In this document: piece after piece, positions 27,754 through 37,840 of the stretch
Layout: every line of letters begins with the position of its first letter
Numbering within the stretch: the first letter of the stretch is position 1
DNA from: Salegentibacter tibetensis
GTDB taxonomy: Bacteria; Bacteroidota; Bacteroidia; Flavobacteriales; Flavobacteriaceae
Direction of reading: 5' to 3'
Assembly: GCF_020164485.1 (NCBI RefSeq)
Contig: NZ_JAIQZA010000007.1
Coordinates: forward strand, 79,344-143,343
Length of the DNA: 64,000 nucleotides
Program-made: the position numbers and the translations under genes
The notes under the pieces: generated by a model
The model's database searches: none
What the model was told of the DNA's origin: nothing
What the model saw: only the letters and a program-made list of their open reading frames with translations

Positions 27754-28758
27754 ATGAAAGCAGTACAGGTAAAAGAAAAAGGCGGTGATTTTCATGTTGT
27801 TGAAATAGACAAACCTTCGCCAAAAGAAAATGAAGTCTTAATAAAAGTTGAAGCCTGCGGTATTTGCCATAGTGATGCCTTTGTAAAAGAAGGTGCATTT
27901 CCAGGCATTGAATATCCCCGAGTTCCGGGCCACGAAGTGGTAGGAATTGTAGAGGAAGTAGGTAACCGGGTAAATAACTGGAAAAAAGGTCAGCACGTTG
28001 GTGTTGGCTGGCATGGCGGCCATTGTTTTGAGTGCGATCCCTGTAGGCGTGGAGATTTTATTAGTTGTGAAAATGCGAAAATTAGTGGAATCTCTTATGA
28101 TGGCGGTTATGCCGAGTTTATGACTGCCCCGCAGGAAGCCGTAGTAAACATCCCGGATGAATTATCATCAGCTGAAGCCGCTCCCCTGCTTTGTGCCGGG
28201 ATTACCGTTTTTAACGCCTTGCGAAATTCAGGAATTACAGCCGGCGATACAGTTGCTGTACAGGGAATTGGCGGTTTAGGCCATTTAGCGCTCCAGTATG
28301 CAGCAAAAATGGGAATGCGAACCGTAGCAATTTCTACCAGTGATAGTAAAAAGGAACTGGCAAAAGAACTGGGCGCACATCATTTTATAAATGCCAGGCA
28401 AAGAGATGCTGCCGAAGAATTACAAAAATTGGGTGGTGCAAAACTCATTCTGGCAACTGCTCCAAACAGCGAAGCAATAACTTCGGTAGTCGGAGGCCTC
28501 GGAACAGACGGAAAATTACTAATGGTGGCAGCTACCGGAGATCCAATTGAAGTTTCACCGTTGGAACTTTTAATGGGTAGAAAATCGGTTGCAGGTTGGC
28601 CAAGCGGTACCGCAATGGATTCTGAGGATACGTTAAAGTTTAGTGCTATGACCGGTACAAAACCCAAAATAGAAGAATATCCATTGGATAAAGCCAGTGA
28701 AGCTTACGATAGAATGATCAATAACGAAGCAAGGTTTAGAGTGGTTCTAAAACCATAA
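27754..28758 (+). CDS. Zinc-dependent alcohol dehydrogenase (MDR family)
   Basis: The 334-residue protein is a medium-chain alcohol dehydrogenase. CGICHSD (catalytic zinc Cys38) and GHEVVG carry the catalytic zinc site, CFECDPCRRGDFISC gives the four-cysteine structural zinc site (~90-105), and GIGGLGHLALQYA (~170) is the NAD(P)-binding turn. It is closest in appearance to AdhP/AdhA-type ethanol or general aldehyde reductases. It is monocistronic, with a family C repeat and a terminator behind it. Substrate range is not predictable from sequence. Confidence 0.9.
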   Translation: MKAVQVKEKGGDFHVVEIDKPSPKENEVLIKVEACGICHSDAFVKEGAFPGIEYPRVPGHEVVGIVEEVGNRVNNWKKGQHVGVGWHGGHCFECDPCRRGDFISCENAKISGISYDGGYAEFMTAPQEAVVNIPDELSSAEAAPLLCAGITVFNALRNSGITAGDTVAVQGIGGLGHLALQYAAKMGMRTVAISTSDSKKELAKELGAHHFINARQRDAAEELQKLGGAKLILATAPNSEAITSVVGGLGTDGKLLMVAATGDPIEVSPLELLMGRKSVAGWPSGTAMDSEDTLKFSAMTGTKPKIEEYPLDKASEAYDRMINNEARFRVVLKP

Positions 28759-28775
28759 TTTTCTAAGCAATCAAG

Positions 28776-28866
28776 AACCTCGGGACAAGCCCACGAGGTA
28801 TGAATCGGAAAACTATTTTATAATTTCGAGGCAAGCCTCGGGGAATTAAACCCTCAATTAAGGATT
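28776..28866. repeat. Three-hairpin dispersed element, family C (copy 2)
   Basis: CCTCGGGACAAGCCCACGAGG, then a 25-base AT-rich link, then TTCGAGGCAAGCCTCGG and CCCTCAATTAAGGA. It has the same order and spacing as the copy at 32668-32757. Confidence 0.8.
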
Positions 28867-28873
28867 AAAAAGT

Positions 28874-28919
28874 AGCCACGAATTCAGGAATATTATTTTT
28901 GGATTTCGTGGCTTTTTTA
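28874..28919 (+). terminator. Terminator after the alcohol dehydrogenase
   Basis: AGCCACGAA pairs with TTCGTGGCT over a 22-base loop and is followed by seven Ts. It overlaps the long upstream extension of the next frame, which supports the later start at 28968. Confidence 0.65.
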
Positions 28920-28967
28920 TTTTCATCACTTCTATCCTCTTCTTTATCTTTAGCCGAAAATAGAATA

Positions 28968-29999
28968 ATGCAGTCCTCGTATTTCAAATTTCTTTTTATC
29001 TCTTTAATATGTTGCTCAATTTTCAGCTGTAAAAATGAGGAAAAAGAAACTCCTGAAACTTCCGAAGAAACTATTCAGGAAACGGAAAAGTCCTACCACA
29101 AAAAGTATATGGAAGAAATTGCTGAAATCGAAGAACGTGATTCGGTATCGACTTCAGGAATGCTGAAAATTGAAGGTGGGGAATATATCATGGGTGGAAA
29201 TTCACAGCAGGCCAGGCGGGACGAATTTCCGCAGCACAAAGAAACTATTAAAACGCTTTGGGTAGATGAAACAGAAGTGACCAATGCCCAGTTTCGTGAA
29301 TTTGTAGAAGCAACCGGCTACGTGACAACAGCAGAACGTAGTTTTGAGATTAATGGAGAAGCTTTCCCGCCCGGGGCTATGATTTTTGACCCTGACAATC
29401 CGCAAGCCTGGTGGAAATTTAAAGAAGGAGCCAACTGGAAAAATCCGCAAGGCCCAGAAAGTTCTATTGCAGGGAAAGAAGATCATCCCGTGGTTCAGGT
29501 TTCCTGGTATGATGCAATGGCATATGCTAAATGGGCCGGAAAGCGCTTACCTACCGAAGCTGAATTTGAATACCTGGCCCGGGGCGGAAAAGAAAAGCAA
29601 ATCTATCATTGGGGAAACGATTTTGAAGTAGCTACCGAATTTGTCAATTTCCATCAGGGTGATTTTCCGGTTTCCAATGAAGTCAAAGATGAATTTGCGA
29701 AAACCGCGCCGGTAAAAAGTTTTCCAAAAAACGGGTTCGGACTTTATGAGATCTCAGGAAATGCCTGGGAATGGGTTTTGGATACTTATTATCCCAATGC
29801 CTATTCAAAATTGGAACAACGCACAGATGGGTATTTTAAAGAATATTTTAATTCGGAACAACAAAAAGTAATTCGCGGAGGTTCTTTTTTATGCAGCGAA
29901 TCTTATTGCACCGGTTATCGCAACGCCGCGCGAATGAGTTCTACTCCAGAAAGCGGACTGGAACATCTAGGCTTCAGGTGTGTAAAAGATTTAGAATAA
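28968..29999 (+). CDS. Formylglycine-generating-enzyme (SUMF1) family lipoprotein
   Basis: The 343-residue protein starts with a lipoprotein signal (lipobox SIFS-Cys21), so it is anchored outside the cytoplasm. Residues ~65-340 form a SUMF1/FGE domain (GGEYIMGGN, VDETEVTNAQFREFV, VSWYDAMAYAKWAGKRLPTEAE, GNAWEWVLD). The copper-binding active-site pair is intact: Cys309 and Cys314 in GGSFLCSESYCTGYRNAAR, matching Cys336 and Cys341 of human FGE. It could thus convert a sulfatase Cys to formylglycine, although many SUMF1 proteins have other roles. No sulfatase gene is in the window. ATG 28968 is used because the preceding 69 bases are terminator and repeat-proximal DNA. Confidence 0.85.
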   Translation: MQSSYFKFLFISLICCSIFSCKNEEKETPETSEETIQETEKSYHKKYMEEIAEIEERDSVSTSGMLKIEGGEYIMGGNSQQARRDEFPQHKETIKTLWVDETEVTNAQFREFVEATGYVTTAERSFEINGEAFPPGAMIFDPDNPQAWWKFKEGANWKNPQGPESSIAGKEDHPVVQVSWYDAMAYAKWAGKRLPTEAEFEYLARGGKEKQIYHWGNDFEVATEFVNFHQGDFPVSNEVKDEFAKTAPVKSFPKNGFGLYEISGNAWEWVLDTYYPNAYSKLEQRTDGYFKEYFNSEQQKVIRGGSFLCSESYCTGYRNAARMSSTPESGLEHLGFRCVKDLE

Positions 30000-30106
30000 A
30001 TAACCCGTCCAGACCAAATGACGTTTAATTGAAAGAAATCCAAAAATTTCGATCCAGGTCTCAGAGCTCCCGATACTAATCGGGATAAATCTCACTAAAG
30101 GAGTAA

Positions 30107-30562
30107 TTATTTGCAACCTAATTTACTGCGGGTATCTACCAGGTAAATAATTTTCCATTCTCCATCAGACTTCATCAATTGGAAAGTATTTACACCACAA
30201 TGACTCAATTCTCCATTTATATAAAACGAATAAGGTGTGCTCACATTAGCGATCATCCCGTTGGTATTAATTTTAAAATCATGTAGTTTTTCTTCGAATT
30301 TTGTAGAATGTGGAATAGAAGCAATAGATTTCAAAAAGCTTGTATATTCTGTAGTGGAAAGTTTAGTATTTCCTTCAGTATCAATAGCTACAGATTGCAT
30401 TTTAATTTCGGAATGAGCAAAATTCTTTAAATTGGTAGAATCCTGCTCGTGGAAAGCCTCAAAAAAGCTTTCAATTAAGCCTTGGATGTTTTCTTTCTCT
30501 GAATTCTGGCTCCAGCCTGCCTGACACAAAAGCAAAAAACTAATTAGGAATAACTTCTTCAT
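30107..30562 (-). CDS. Exported NTF2-like protein
   Basis: The 151-residue protein has a signal peptide (MKKLFLISFLLLCQAGWS) and an NTF2/SnoaL-like cone fold: IQGLIESFFEAFHEQDSTNLKNF (~25-48), MANVSTPYSFYINGELSHCG and WKIIYLVDTR. Such domains bind small ligands or act as accessory proteins. Divergent from the chitinase gene; no partner is evident. The function is unknown. Confidence 0.72.
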   Translation of the reverse strand: MKKLFLISFLLLCQAGWSQNSEKENIQGLIESFFEAFHEQDSTNLKNFAHSEIKMQSVAIDTEGNTKLSTTEYTSFLKSIASIPHSTKFEEKLHDFKINTNGMIANVSTPYSFYINGELSHCGVNTFQLMKSDGEWKIIYLVDTRSKLGCK

Positions 30563-30625
30563 TTGAATACATTTATTAATAACGCTAATTTAGTATTTTA
30601 AAGTTGCACACTAATCCTTTGAATT

Positions 30626-31756
30626 ATGAAAAAAGGCTCTCTTATTTACTTTTGTTTATGTCTTAGTTTTCTCTTTGGTAATCTTCTACTGCAAGCTCAA
30701 GAAAAGCAGCAAAAAAAAATTATTGGGTATATTATGAGTGATAATGTAGATGATAAATTTGATGAAATTGCTGCGGAAAAACTTACTCACATCAACTACG
30801 CTTTTGCCAATATTCAGGATGGAGAAGTTATAGAGGGTAATCCGGAAGACAAAAAAAGATTAAAGAAAATAAACAGCTTAAAAGAAGACAATCCCGATCT
30901 AAAGATCCTGATTTCGGTTGGGGGCTGGACCTGGTCTGGAGGTTTCTCTGAAGCAGTTGCTACCAAAACTGCACGGGAGCAATTTGCAAACAGTGGAATT
31001 TCCTTTCTTCAAAACCACAAAATTGATGGCATAGATTTAGACTGGGAATATCCCGGGCAGCCGGGAGCCGGAAATATTCACTCCCCCGAGGATGAACAAA
31101 ATTTCAGTTTAATTTTAAAGCTTTTCAGAAAAAAATTAGATTCTCTAGGCCAGGTAGATCAGAGAAATTATTTACTCACCATTGCAACGGCAGCTAACCA
31201 GGAGTATTTAGATCACGTAGAATTGGACAAGATCCATCCCTACCTGGATTTTATAAATATTATGAGTTACGATTACCAGGGTGGCTGGAACGATTTCACA
31301 TCCCATCATACCAACTTATATGTTTCAGAGACAGATCCTGATGATTATAAACAGAGTACTAAGACTGCTGTAAAAGAACATTTGGCTACCAGAGTTCCTT
31401 CAGAAAAAATTGTTGTGGGCGTGGCTTTCTATGGTCGCGGATGGCACGAGACAGAAAACAAAAACTTTGGTTTACATCAAAAAGCTTCAGGCAATGCTTT
31501 CAGTATAAATTACCGGGAATTAAAGGATAGTGTAAAAACAGGCAAATATGAACGCCATTGGGATAAAGAAGCTAAGGCGCCGTTCCTTTGGCGTGAAGCT
31601 ACCAGAACATTTATTACTTATGACGATCCTCAATCTATAAAAGAAAAAGCTCAATTTATTAAAGAGAATAATCTTGGTGGCGCGATGTTTTGGCAATACC
31701 ACGGCGATGATGGAGAGCTTCTGGAAACTTTATATACTGAAATTCAAAAACAATAA
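30626..31756 (+). CDS. Secreted GH18 chitinase
   Basis: Glycosyl hydrolase family 18 enzymes cleave beta-1,4-GlcNAc polymers. The 376-residue protein has a signal peptide cut near LQAQ (residue ~25) and a single catalytic domain. The signature DGIDLDWE (134-141) gives the DxxDxDxE motif with Glu141 as acid/base; SVGGWTWSGGF, MSYDYQGGW and GVAFYGRGW are substrate-site segments. No chitin-binding or secretion-sorting (T9SS) C-terminal domain is seen, so it is probably periplasmic or released. Confidence 0.92.
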   Translation: MKKGSLIYFCLCLSFLFGNLLLQAQEKQQKKIIGYIMSDNVDDKFDEIAAEKLTHINYAFANIQDGEVIEGNPEDKKRLKKINSLKEDNPDLKILISVGGWTWSGGFSEAVATKTAREQFANSGISFLQNHKIDGIDLDWEYPGQPGAGNIHSPEDEQNFSLILKLFRKKLDSLGQVDQRNYLLTIATAANQEYLDHVELDKIHPYLDFINIMSYDYQGGWNDFTSHHTNLYVSETDPDDYKQSTKTAVKEHLATRVPSEKIVVGVAFYGRGWHETENKNFGLHQKASGNAFSINYRELKDSVKTGKYERHWDKEAKAPFLWREATRTFITYDDPQSIKEKAQFIKENNLGGAMFWQYHGDDGELLETLYTEIQKQ

Positions 31757-31817
31757 CACTGGCTCCCTTGCCTGAAAACCCCTCGTTTTTGTACTTTTAC
31801 CTTCCAAAATTAAAAAT

Positions 31818-32636
31818 ATGTCTGTAGCTAAGAAAGAATATAAAAGAGTCACCACCAAGTCTCTGGTAGATATGAAGAAGAATGGGGAGAAGATTGCGAT
31901 GCTGACTTCTTATGACTATTCTATGGCGAAAATTGTGGATGGTGCGGGAATTGACGTGATTTTAGTGGGAGATTCTGCCAGTAATGTAATGGCGGGACAC
32001 GAGACTACACTTCCTATTACTTTAGATCAAATGATCTATCACGCAACCAGCGTGGTAAGGGCCATAAACCGTGCCCTTGTAGTAGTAGATCTTCCCTTCG
32101 GAAGTTATCAAAGTGACCCAAAAGAGGCATTACGATCTGCTATTAGAATTATGAAAGAAAGCGGCGGGCACGCGGTTAAACTTGAAGGCGGAAAAGAAAT
32201 CAAAGAATCCCTGAAACGTATTCTTAATGCCGGGATCCCTGTGATGGGACATTTAGGATTAACTCCACAGTCTATATACAAATTTGGAACTTATACCGTT
32301 CGTGCTAAAGAAGAAGCAGAAGCCGAAAAACTAAAATCTGATGCGATATTACTGGAACGCCTGGGTTGCTTTGCTATTGTATTAGAAAAGGTTCCTGCAA
32401 AACTTGCAAAAGAAGTAGCTGAGAGTATCAGTATTCCGGTGATAGGAATTGGTGCCGGAAAAGGAGTTGACGGCCAGGTTTTAGTAATACACGATATGCT
32501 GGGAATGACACACGAATTTAATCCAAGATTTCTTAGAAGATACGCCGATCTTCATAAAGAAATGACCAAAGCCTTTAAAGACTACCGTGACGATGTAAAA
32601 AGCAAGAGTTTCCCATCTGATGATGAACAATATTAA
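31818..32636 (+). CDS. panB: 3-methyl-2-oxobutanoate hydroxymethyltransferase (PanB)
   Basis: PanB adds a hydroxymethyl group from methylene-THF to 2-ketoisovalerate, giving ketopantoate for pantothenate and CoA. The 272-residue length is normal. Family blocks are clear: [52 protein letters not shown] and [22 protein letters not shown]. Its substrate is also the product of IlvD in this window. A near-consensus -7 box (TACTTTTA, 31793-31800) precedes the gene. Confidence 0.97.
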   Translation: MSVAKKEYKRVTTKSLVDMKKNGEKIAMLTSYDYSMAKIVDGAGIDVILVGDSASNVMAGHETTLPITLDQMIYHATSVVRAINRALVVVDLPFGSYQSDPKEALRSAIRIMKESGGHAVKLEGGKEIKESLKRILNAGIPVMGHLGLTPQSIYKFGTYTVRAKEEAEAEKLKSDAILLERLGCFAIVLEKVPAKLAKEVAESISIPVIGIGAGKGVDGQVLVIHDMLGMTHEFNPRFLRRYADLHKEMTKAFKDYRDDVKSKSFPSDDEQY

Positions 32637-32667
32637 TTCAGTAGGTAGTTGCAGTTAGCAGTAAATT

Positions 32668-32757
32668 ACCTCGCGGCAAGCCCACGAGGCATTATTGGAG
32701 AATATAATTTGATTTCGAGGCAAGCCTCGGAGCATTTAAATCTCGATTATCGAGTAA
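32668..32757. repeat. Three-hairpin dispersed element, family C (copy 3)
   Basis: CCTCGCGGCAAGCCCACGAGG, TTCGAGGCAAGCCTCGG and CTCGATTATCGAG occur in order. It fills the panB-pseudouridine synthase spacer. It shares the last hairpin with the copy at 20868 and the first two with the copy at 28776. Confidence 0.8.
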
Positions 32758-32773
32758 AATTCAAATCTTCACT

Positions 32774-33472
32774 TTGGAAAAAATAATTTCAGATAAAAAC
32801 AACCTCCAGGTTCTTTTTGAGGACAACCATATAATCGTGGTAAATAAACGCCCAGGGGATATAGTTCAGGGTGATAAAACCGGGGACAAACCGCTTAGTG
32901 AAGTGGTAAAATCTTATCTAAAGGAAAAATATTATAAACCGGGAGATGCCTATTTAGGAGTGGTTCACCGCCTCGATAGACCAACCAGCGGAATTGTACT
33001 TTTCTCCAAAACCTCTAAAGCCCTACCCCGACTCAATAAACTTTTTCAGAAGAAAGAAGCACAAAAAACATATTGGGCAATCGTAAAAAACGCTCCGCCT
33101 CAAAAATGTGCTACGTTAATTCATTTTCTGAAAAGAAACCCCAAGCAAAATAAATCATATGCGCATATTAAGGAAGTTCCCGACAGTAAAGAAGCTATCC
33201 TTGAATATAGAATGCTGAAAGAACTCGATAACTATTTTCTGTTAGAAGTAGATTTACATACCGGGCGGCATCATCAAATAAGAAGTCAACTGTCGGCTAT
33301 TGGTAGCCCAATTAAAGGCGATCTCAAATACGGTTTTGACCGTAGCAACAAAGACGCCAGTATTCATTTACACGCCAGGGAACTCAAATTTATTCATCCT
33401 GTAAAAAAAGATGAAATACATATAATAGCACCACCACCCGATGAAGTGCTATGGAATAATTGCTTAGACTAA
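32774..33472 (+). CDS. RluA-family pseudouridine synthase
   Basis: The 232-residue enzyme of the RluA class isomerises uridine in rRNA or tRNA. The catalytic Asp is Asp68 in VHRLDRPTSGIVLFSKTSKAL; HTGRHHQIRSQLSAIGSPIKGD is the second conserved block. There is no S4 domain. The start is TTG 32774; no ATG in frame precedes the conserved VLFEDNHIIVVNKRPG. The particular RNA target cannot be deduced. Confidence 0.9.
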   Translation: MEKIISDKNNLQVLFEDNHIIVVNKRPGDIVQGDKTGDKPLSEVVKSYLKEKYYKPGDAYLGVVHRLDRPTSGIVLFSKTSKALPRLNKLFQKKEAQKTYWAIVKNAPPQKCATLIHFLKRNPKQNKSYAHIKEVPDSKEAILEYRMLKELDNYFLLEVDLHTGRHHQIRSQLSAIGSPIKGDLKYGFDRSNKDASIHLHARELKFIHPVKKDEIHIIAPPPDEVLWNNCLD

Positions 33473-33496
33473 AACAGTACTTACAGTAGAACGAAA

Positions 33497-35041
33497 TTAA
33501 CGGCTCACCAGAGCAACTTTCTCGGCAATTACATCAGCCACAGGACGGTTTTGAATTTTACTTTCCAGCCAGGAAATGATGTCAAGATAGAGGAACGCTC
33601 TGCGCTCGTATGGGTGATCTTCATATTCTTTTAACTTACTATGCAGTCTTTTAAATTCATCCTTAATTTCAAGCGGCGAAACTTCGGATAAATTCCGAAG
33701 GAATCGAATCATTTCTTTTTGGACCTCGTGCAAGTCGTTCATTTTAATCAAAAACTTATAGGTAGATTTTACCAAACGGTCTAAATGATAGTCCAGGCCG
33801 GCTTCATAATGTGCTACCAAACTTAAAATCCGGGCAAAACACATTAGGTCTTCCCGCATTTCCAGTGATTTATTATTGATGATTTTATTAAGGAATTCAA
33901 TGCATTTTTTATTGTTTCCATCGCCAAAGTAAAGACAGGCAATCTTATAGTAAAATACCATAATGTGATGCTCGTCAATGCGGTCTTTATATTTTTTAAT
34001 CCGCTTCTGAATTTTCTCTACCAACTCATCTCCATTGGCAAAATCGCCCTGCATAAAACGTAAATTCAGCTTATTGGAATATAAATAAAGAAAAGCCAGG
34101 GCCTTAATGTTATCATCGTCGGGGATTTTGGCATCCTTGAGCATCCCTTCAAGATTCTTAAGGGTCTTTTCAAATAATTTGGTATGGTTCAGGTAAAATA
34201 AAGATTCCAGTAAATAATGATTCCCTTTTAAATAAGAAACCGGATGAATAGGTACTAAGTGTTTATGTTCGTTAAAAAGATCTATCCATTTCATAGAATA
34301 GCGGTAGCAAGCCAAAAAATCCTGCGTGATAAAACTAAACCATAAATGGGCTTTATAAAGCCATAATTTTTCCCTAAAACCTATATTCTTAATTTGATAT
34401 TCCGGAAGGTTTTGATAAAAGTAATTTCTGATACTCTCGGCTTCTTCCTGGGTCCTGGCATAACCCATTTTCAGGAAAATGGCATATAACTGTAATGATA
34501 AATTTGAAAGTTTGCTGGAAATCAAATTAAGATCACTTAAATCCCGCGTTTGCTGAATAAGGCTTTCGGCCCGGTTTTCTATACTTCGGGTGATATATTG
34601 TGATTCTATTATCTTTTCCAGCTCCAGGATCTCATAAGCCAGGTTTTTTTCTTCATATTCCAGCGCCTGTGCTTTTATTTTATCGAGAAGTTTCAAGCTT
34701 TGTTTGTATAAACCTTTTCGGTAAAGGATATAAGCAAAATCAAATTGCTCCCTAATTTGTACCGGTATACTCTGGTGCGCAGGATTCAGCCTTAGACTAA
34801 TAAGAATTTGCTTGTATAAATGGGCTTTTACATTAGATAATTGTTGCTTACTAATCTTTGTTTTTAGAAGAATTTCCTTCTCATTATATTTCTTAAGCTT
34901 GGTCATCACCTTAAATAAATTCAGAAATTTACTATCGGTATTAACACCAATTCTTCCAACATATAATGAAAATTGACGCTTTTCTGAAGGCGAAAGCGAT
35001 TTTATCAAAGAAAATAAGTTATCAGTTAAATCATTAGTCAT
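33497..35041 (-). CDS. Helical-repeat protein of unknown function
   Basis: The 514-residue protein is predicted almost entirely alpha-helical, with leucine- and tyrosine-rich helical pairs (for example AYILYRKGLYKQSLKLLDKI, ACLYFGDGNNKKCIEFLNKI) like TPR repeats. No signal peptide, membrane segment or catalytic motif is visible. Similar proteins occur in Flavobacteriaceae without an assigned role. It stands alone, convergent with the pseudouridine synthase gene and divergent from leuA. It is probably a cytoplasmic scaffold. Confidence 0.65.
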   Translation of the reverse strand: MTNDLTDNLFSLIKSLSPSEKRQFSLYVGRIGVNTDSKFLNLFKVMTKLKKYNEKEILLKTKISKQQLSNVKAHLYKQILISLRLNPAHQSIPVQIREQFDFAYILYRKGLYKQSLKLLDKIKAQALEYEEKNLAYEILELEKIIESQYITRSIENRAESLIQQTRDLSDLNLISSKLSNLSLQLYAIFLKMGYARTQEEAESIRNYFYQNLPEYQIKNIGFREKLWLYKAHLWFSFITQDFLACYRYSMKWIDLFNEHKHLVPIHPVSYLKGNHYLLESLFYLNHTKLFEKTLKNLEGMLKDAKIPDDDNIKALAFLYLYSNKLNLRFMQGDFANGDELVEKIQKRIKKYKDRIDEHHIMVFYYKIACLYFGDGNNKKCIEFLNKIINNKSLEMREDLMCFARILSLVAHYEAGLDYHLDRLVKSTYKFLIKMNDLHEVQKEMIRFLRNLSEVSPLEIKDEFKRLHSKLKEYEDHPYERRAFLYLDIISWLESKIQNRPVADVIAEKVALVSR

Positions 35042-35188
35042 TGTAACAGAATCGTTTATAAAGCACTGATTTACAGTGATATTACATCTTAATTTTTAGT
35101 TTCATTATCGTAATGACCTAATAGGCAAAGGTCCGGAGTGTATAGATTAACAATACTTTAGTTAAAGATAAAGTAAAATAAATCTCTT

Positions 35189-36361
35189 ATGAGCACAGAA
35201 AAGGTAGAAATTTTTGACACGACGTTACGAGACGGAGAGCAGGTTCCAGGTTGTAAATTGAATACAGCCCAAAAACTTAAAATCGCTGCGCGCCTTGATG
35301 AGCTGGGAGTAGATGTTATTGAAGCAGGTTTCCCTGTTTCCAGTCCCGGCGATTATCAATCAGTTTATGAAATCTCTAAGCTGGCGAAGAATGCCGCCGT
35401 TTGTGGACTCACCCGTGCTGTAAAAAAAGATATCGAAGTTGCTGCTGAAGCTTTAAAACCTGCCAGAAAACCACGTATTCATACCGGTATTGGTACATCA
35501 GATTCCCATATTAAATATAAATTCAATTCTACAAGAGAAGAAATTATTGTGCGCGGTGTAGCCGCGGTGAAACACGCAAAGAATTATGTAGACGATGTTG
35601 AATTTTATGCCGAAGATGCCGGAAGAACAGATAATGAATTTCTTGCCCGCGTTTGTACCGAAATGATCAAAGCCGGAGCGACAGTATTAAATATTCCTGA
35701 TACTACCGGATACTGCCTTCCAAATGAATACGGAAGAAAAATAAAATATTTAAAAGACAACGTAAAAGACATCGATAAGGTTAGACTTTCCTGCCATTGT
35801 CACAACGATTTAGGTCTTGCTACAGCAAATGCTATTGCGGGTGTACAGAATGGCGCACGCCAAATAGAATGCACCATCAACGGGATTGGTGAACGTGCCG
35901 GGAATACCGCGTTGGAAGAGGTCGTCATGATCTTAAGACAGCACCCGACTTTAAACTTAAACACAAACATAGACCCTAAATTCCTTTTTGATACCAGTTG
36001 TATGGTTTCCCGCGAAATGGGAATGTTTGTGCAGCCAAATAAAGCTATTGTAGGCGCCAATGCATTTGCACATAGTTCCGGAATTCACCAGGACGGCGTA
36101 ATTAAAAACCGTGAAACTTATGAAATCATAGATCCTGCGGAAGTTGGGGTAACCGAATCTGCAATCGTACTTACAGCAAGAAGTGGAAGGGCTGCCCTTG
36201 CTTTTAAGGCTAAGAAAATGGGGTATGATTTAACCAAACTTCAGTTAGATCAGGTTTATGCAGAATTTCTGAATTATGCTGATGCCAGAAGATGCGTGGA
36301 AGACAATGACATCCACGAAATCATGGAAATTTCAGAAAGAAAAATAAGAGCTATTGCTTAA
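35189..36361 (+). CDS. leuA: 2-isopropylmalate synthase, short form without regulatory domain
   Basis: LeuA condenses acetyl-CoA with 2-ketoisovalerate, the first step to leucine. The 390-residue protein has the HMGL-like TIM barrel ([14 protein letters not shown] at ~9, [30 protein letters not shown]) and the following helical subdomain, but ends where E. coli LeuA (523 residues) continues with the leucine-binding LeuA_dimer domain. Direct leucine feedback by that domain is therefore impossible. Homocitrate or citramalate synthase activity is less likely given leuCD and leuB next door. Confidence 0.92.
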   Translation: MSTEKVEIFDTTLRDGEQVPGCKLNTAQKLKIAARLDELGVDVIEAGFPVSSPGDYQSVYEISKLAKNAAVCGLTRAVKKDIEVAAEALKPARKPRIHTGIGTSDSHIKYKFNSTREEIIVRGVAAVKHAKNYVDDVEFYAEDAGRTDNEFLARVCTEMIKAGATVLNIPDTTGYCLPNEYGRKIKYLKDNVKDIDKVRLSCHCHNDLGLATANAIAGVQNGARQIECTINGIGERAGNTALEEVVMILRQHPTLNLNTNIDPKFLFDTSCMVSREMGMFVQPNKAIVGANAFAHSSGIHQDGVIKNRETYEIIDPAEVGVTESAIVLTARSGRAALAFKAKKMGYDLTKLQLDQVYAEFLNYADARRCVEDNDIHEIMEISERKIRAIA

Positions 36362-36456
36362 TAACCCAGCATAAGACTGAATAAATAATATGATTACTCA
36401 GGGAATAATTATAAACCTGAGAGAATTCCCAGGCTGGGATTGAATTTATAAGAAAA
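36362..36456 (+). promoter_or_regulatory. leuA-leuC spacer with alternative hairpins
   Basis: Stem 1 CTCAGG (36397-36402)/CCTGAG (36416-36421) and stem 2 GGGAAT (36401-36406)/ATTCCC (36425-36430) share bases and exclude each other. An outer stem CCCAGC (36365-36370)/GCTGGG (36433-36438) encloses both. It is possibly a leader or processing element before leuC; no leader peptide or T-box features were seen. Confidence 0.35.
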
Positions 36457-37839
36457 ATGAAGAAAACTTTATTCGATAAAATTTGGGATTCCCACGTGGT
36501 AGAATCTATACCCAATGGTCCTGATATTTTGTACATCGATAAACACTTAATACACGAAGTCACGAGTCCGCAGGCTTTTAACGAGCTCAAGGAACGCGGG
36601 ATTTCGGTTTTTAGGCCAGATCAAATAGTTGCGACAGCAGATCATAACACGCCTACTGAAAATCAGCATTTACCGGTTAAAGATTTGTTGTCCAGAAAGC
36701 AACTTAAGGAGTTAACCCAAAATTGCGAAGAAAATAATATTACGCTTTACGGCTTGGGCCATCCTTATAACGGGATTGTTCACGTAATGGCGCCCGAACT
36801 CGGAATTACCCAACCGGGAATGACAATGGTTTGTGGCGACAGCCACACCTCTACGCACGGCGCTTTTGGTACCATTGCCTTTGGAATTGGCACCAGCCAG
36901 GTTTCCCAGGTCTTTGCCAGCCAGTGTGTTTTGGTTCAAAAGCCTAAGAAATTAAGGGTAAATGTAAACGGTAAACTTAAAAAAGGGGTTTTACCTAAAG
37001 ATGTGATCCTTTATATTATTAGCAAACTGGGCACAAATTCAGGGACGGGATATTTTTGTGAATACGCCGGAAATGTTTTTGAAGAAATGTCTATGGAAGG
37101 TAGAATGACGGTTTGTAATATGAGCATCGAAATGGGTGCCCGTGGAGGCTTGATCGCTCCGGATGAAACTACTTTTGAATATGTAAAAGGAAAAGAATTC
37201 GCACCAAAAGGTGAAGAGTTTGAAGCTATAAAAGCTTACTGGGAAACTCTAAAAACTGATGGGGACGCTGAATTCGACCAGGAATATTCTTTTGATGCCG
37301 AAGATATTGAACCGATGATCACCTACGGAACAAATCCCGGGATGGGCATAAAAATTAACGGTTCCATCCCTATGGAAGGTGGAAAAAGCGATGCAAAAGC
37401 TCTGGCCTATATGGGTTTTAAACCCGGTGAATCTTTACTCGAAAAACCGATTAACTGGATTTTTATTGGTAGTTGTACCAATTCCAGAATTGAGGATTTT
37501 CGCCAGGCAGCGGCTTATATAAAAGGTAAGCAAAAAGCAGCAAATGTAAATGCACTAATTGTACCCGGTTCACGCCAGGTTGCCGCTCAAATTGAAGCCG
37601 AAGGCCTACGGGAAGTTTTTGAAAATGCTGGTTTCACTCTTAGACAACCGGGTTGCTCGGCTTGTTTAGCCATGAACGATGATAAAATTCCTGCAGGCGA
37701 ATACTGCGTTTCTACCAGTAACAGAAATTTTGAAGGAAGACAGGGACAGGGTTCCAGAACCATATTAGCAAGTCCGTTAACTGCCGCAGCCACGGCTGTT
37801 TCAGGAAAATTAACCGACTTTACAAAACATTTAAATTAA
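36457..37839 (+). CDS. leuC: 3-isopropylmalate dehydratase large subunit
   Basis: LeuC with LeuD isomerises 2- to 3-isopropylmalate. The 460-residue aconitase-family protein carries the cluster cysteines in [11 protein letters not shown] and GCSACLAMN and the substrate segments [19 protein letters not shown] ([20 protein letters not shown]). It is followed by leuD after a single base, so the two subunits are translationally coupled. Confidence 0.97.
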   Translation: MKKTLFDKIWDSHVVESIPNGPDILYIDKHLIHEVTSPQAFNELKERGISVFRPDQIVATADHNTPTENQHLPVKDLLSRKQLKELTQNCEENNITLYGLGHPYNGIVHVMAPELGITQPGMTMVCGDSHTSTHGAFGTIAFGIGTSQVSQVFASQCVLVQKPKKLRVNVNGKLKKGVLPKDVILYIISKLGTNSGTGYFCEYAGNVFEEMSMEGRMTVCNMSIEMGARGGLIAPDETTFEYVKGKEFAPKGEEFEAIKAYWETLKTDGDAEFDQEYSFDAEDIEPMITYGTNPGMGIKINGSIPMEGGKSDAKALAYMGFKPGESLLEKPINWIFIGSCTNSRIEDFRQAAAYIKGKQKAANVNALIVPGSRQVAAQIEAEGLREVFENAGFTLRQPGCSACLAMNDDKIPAGEYCVSTSNRNFEGRQGQGSRTILASPLTAAATAVSGKLTDFTKHLN

Positions 37840-37840
37840 G

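Noticed and set aside
36362..36456. T-box or leader-peptide attenuator before leuC
   Set aside because: No leucine-rich peptide, no T-box sequence and no T-run after the stems; only alternative hairpins are supported.
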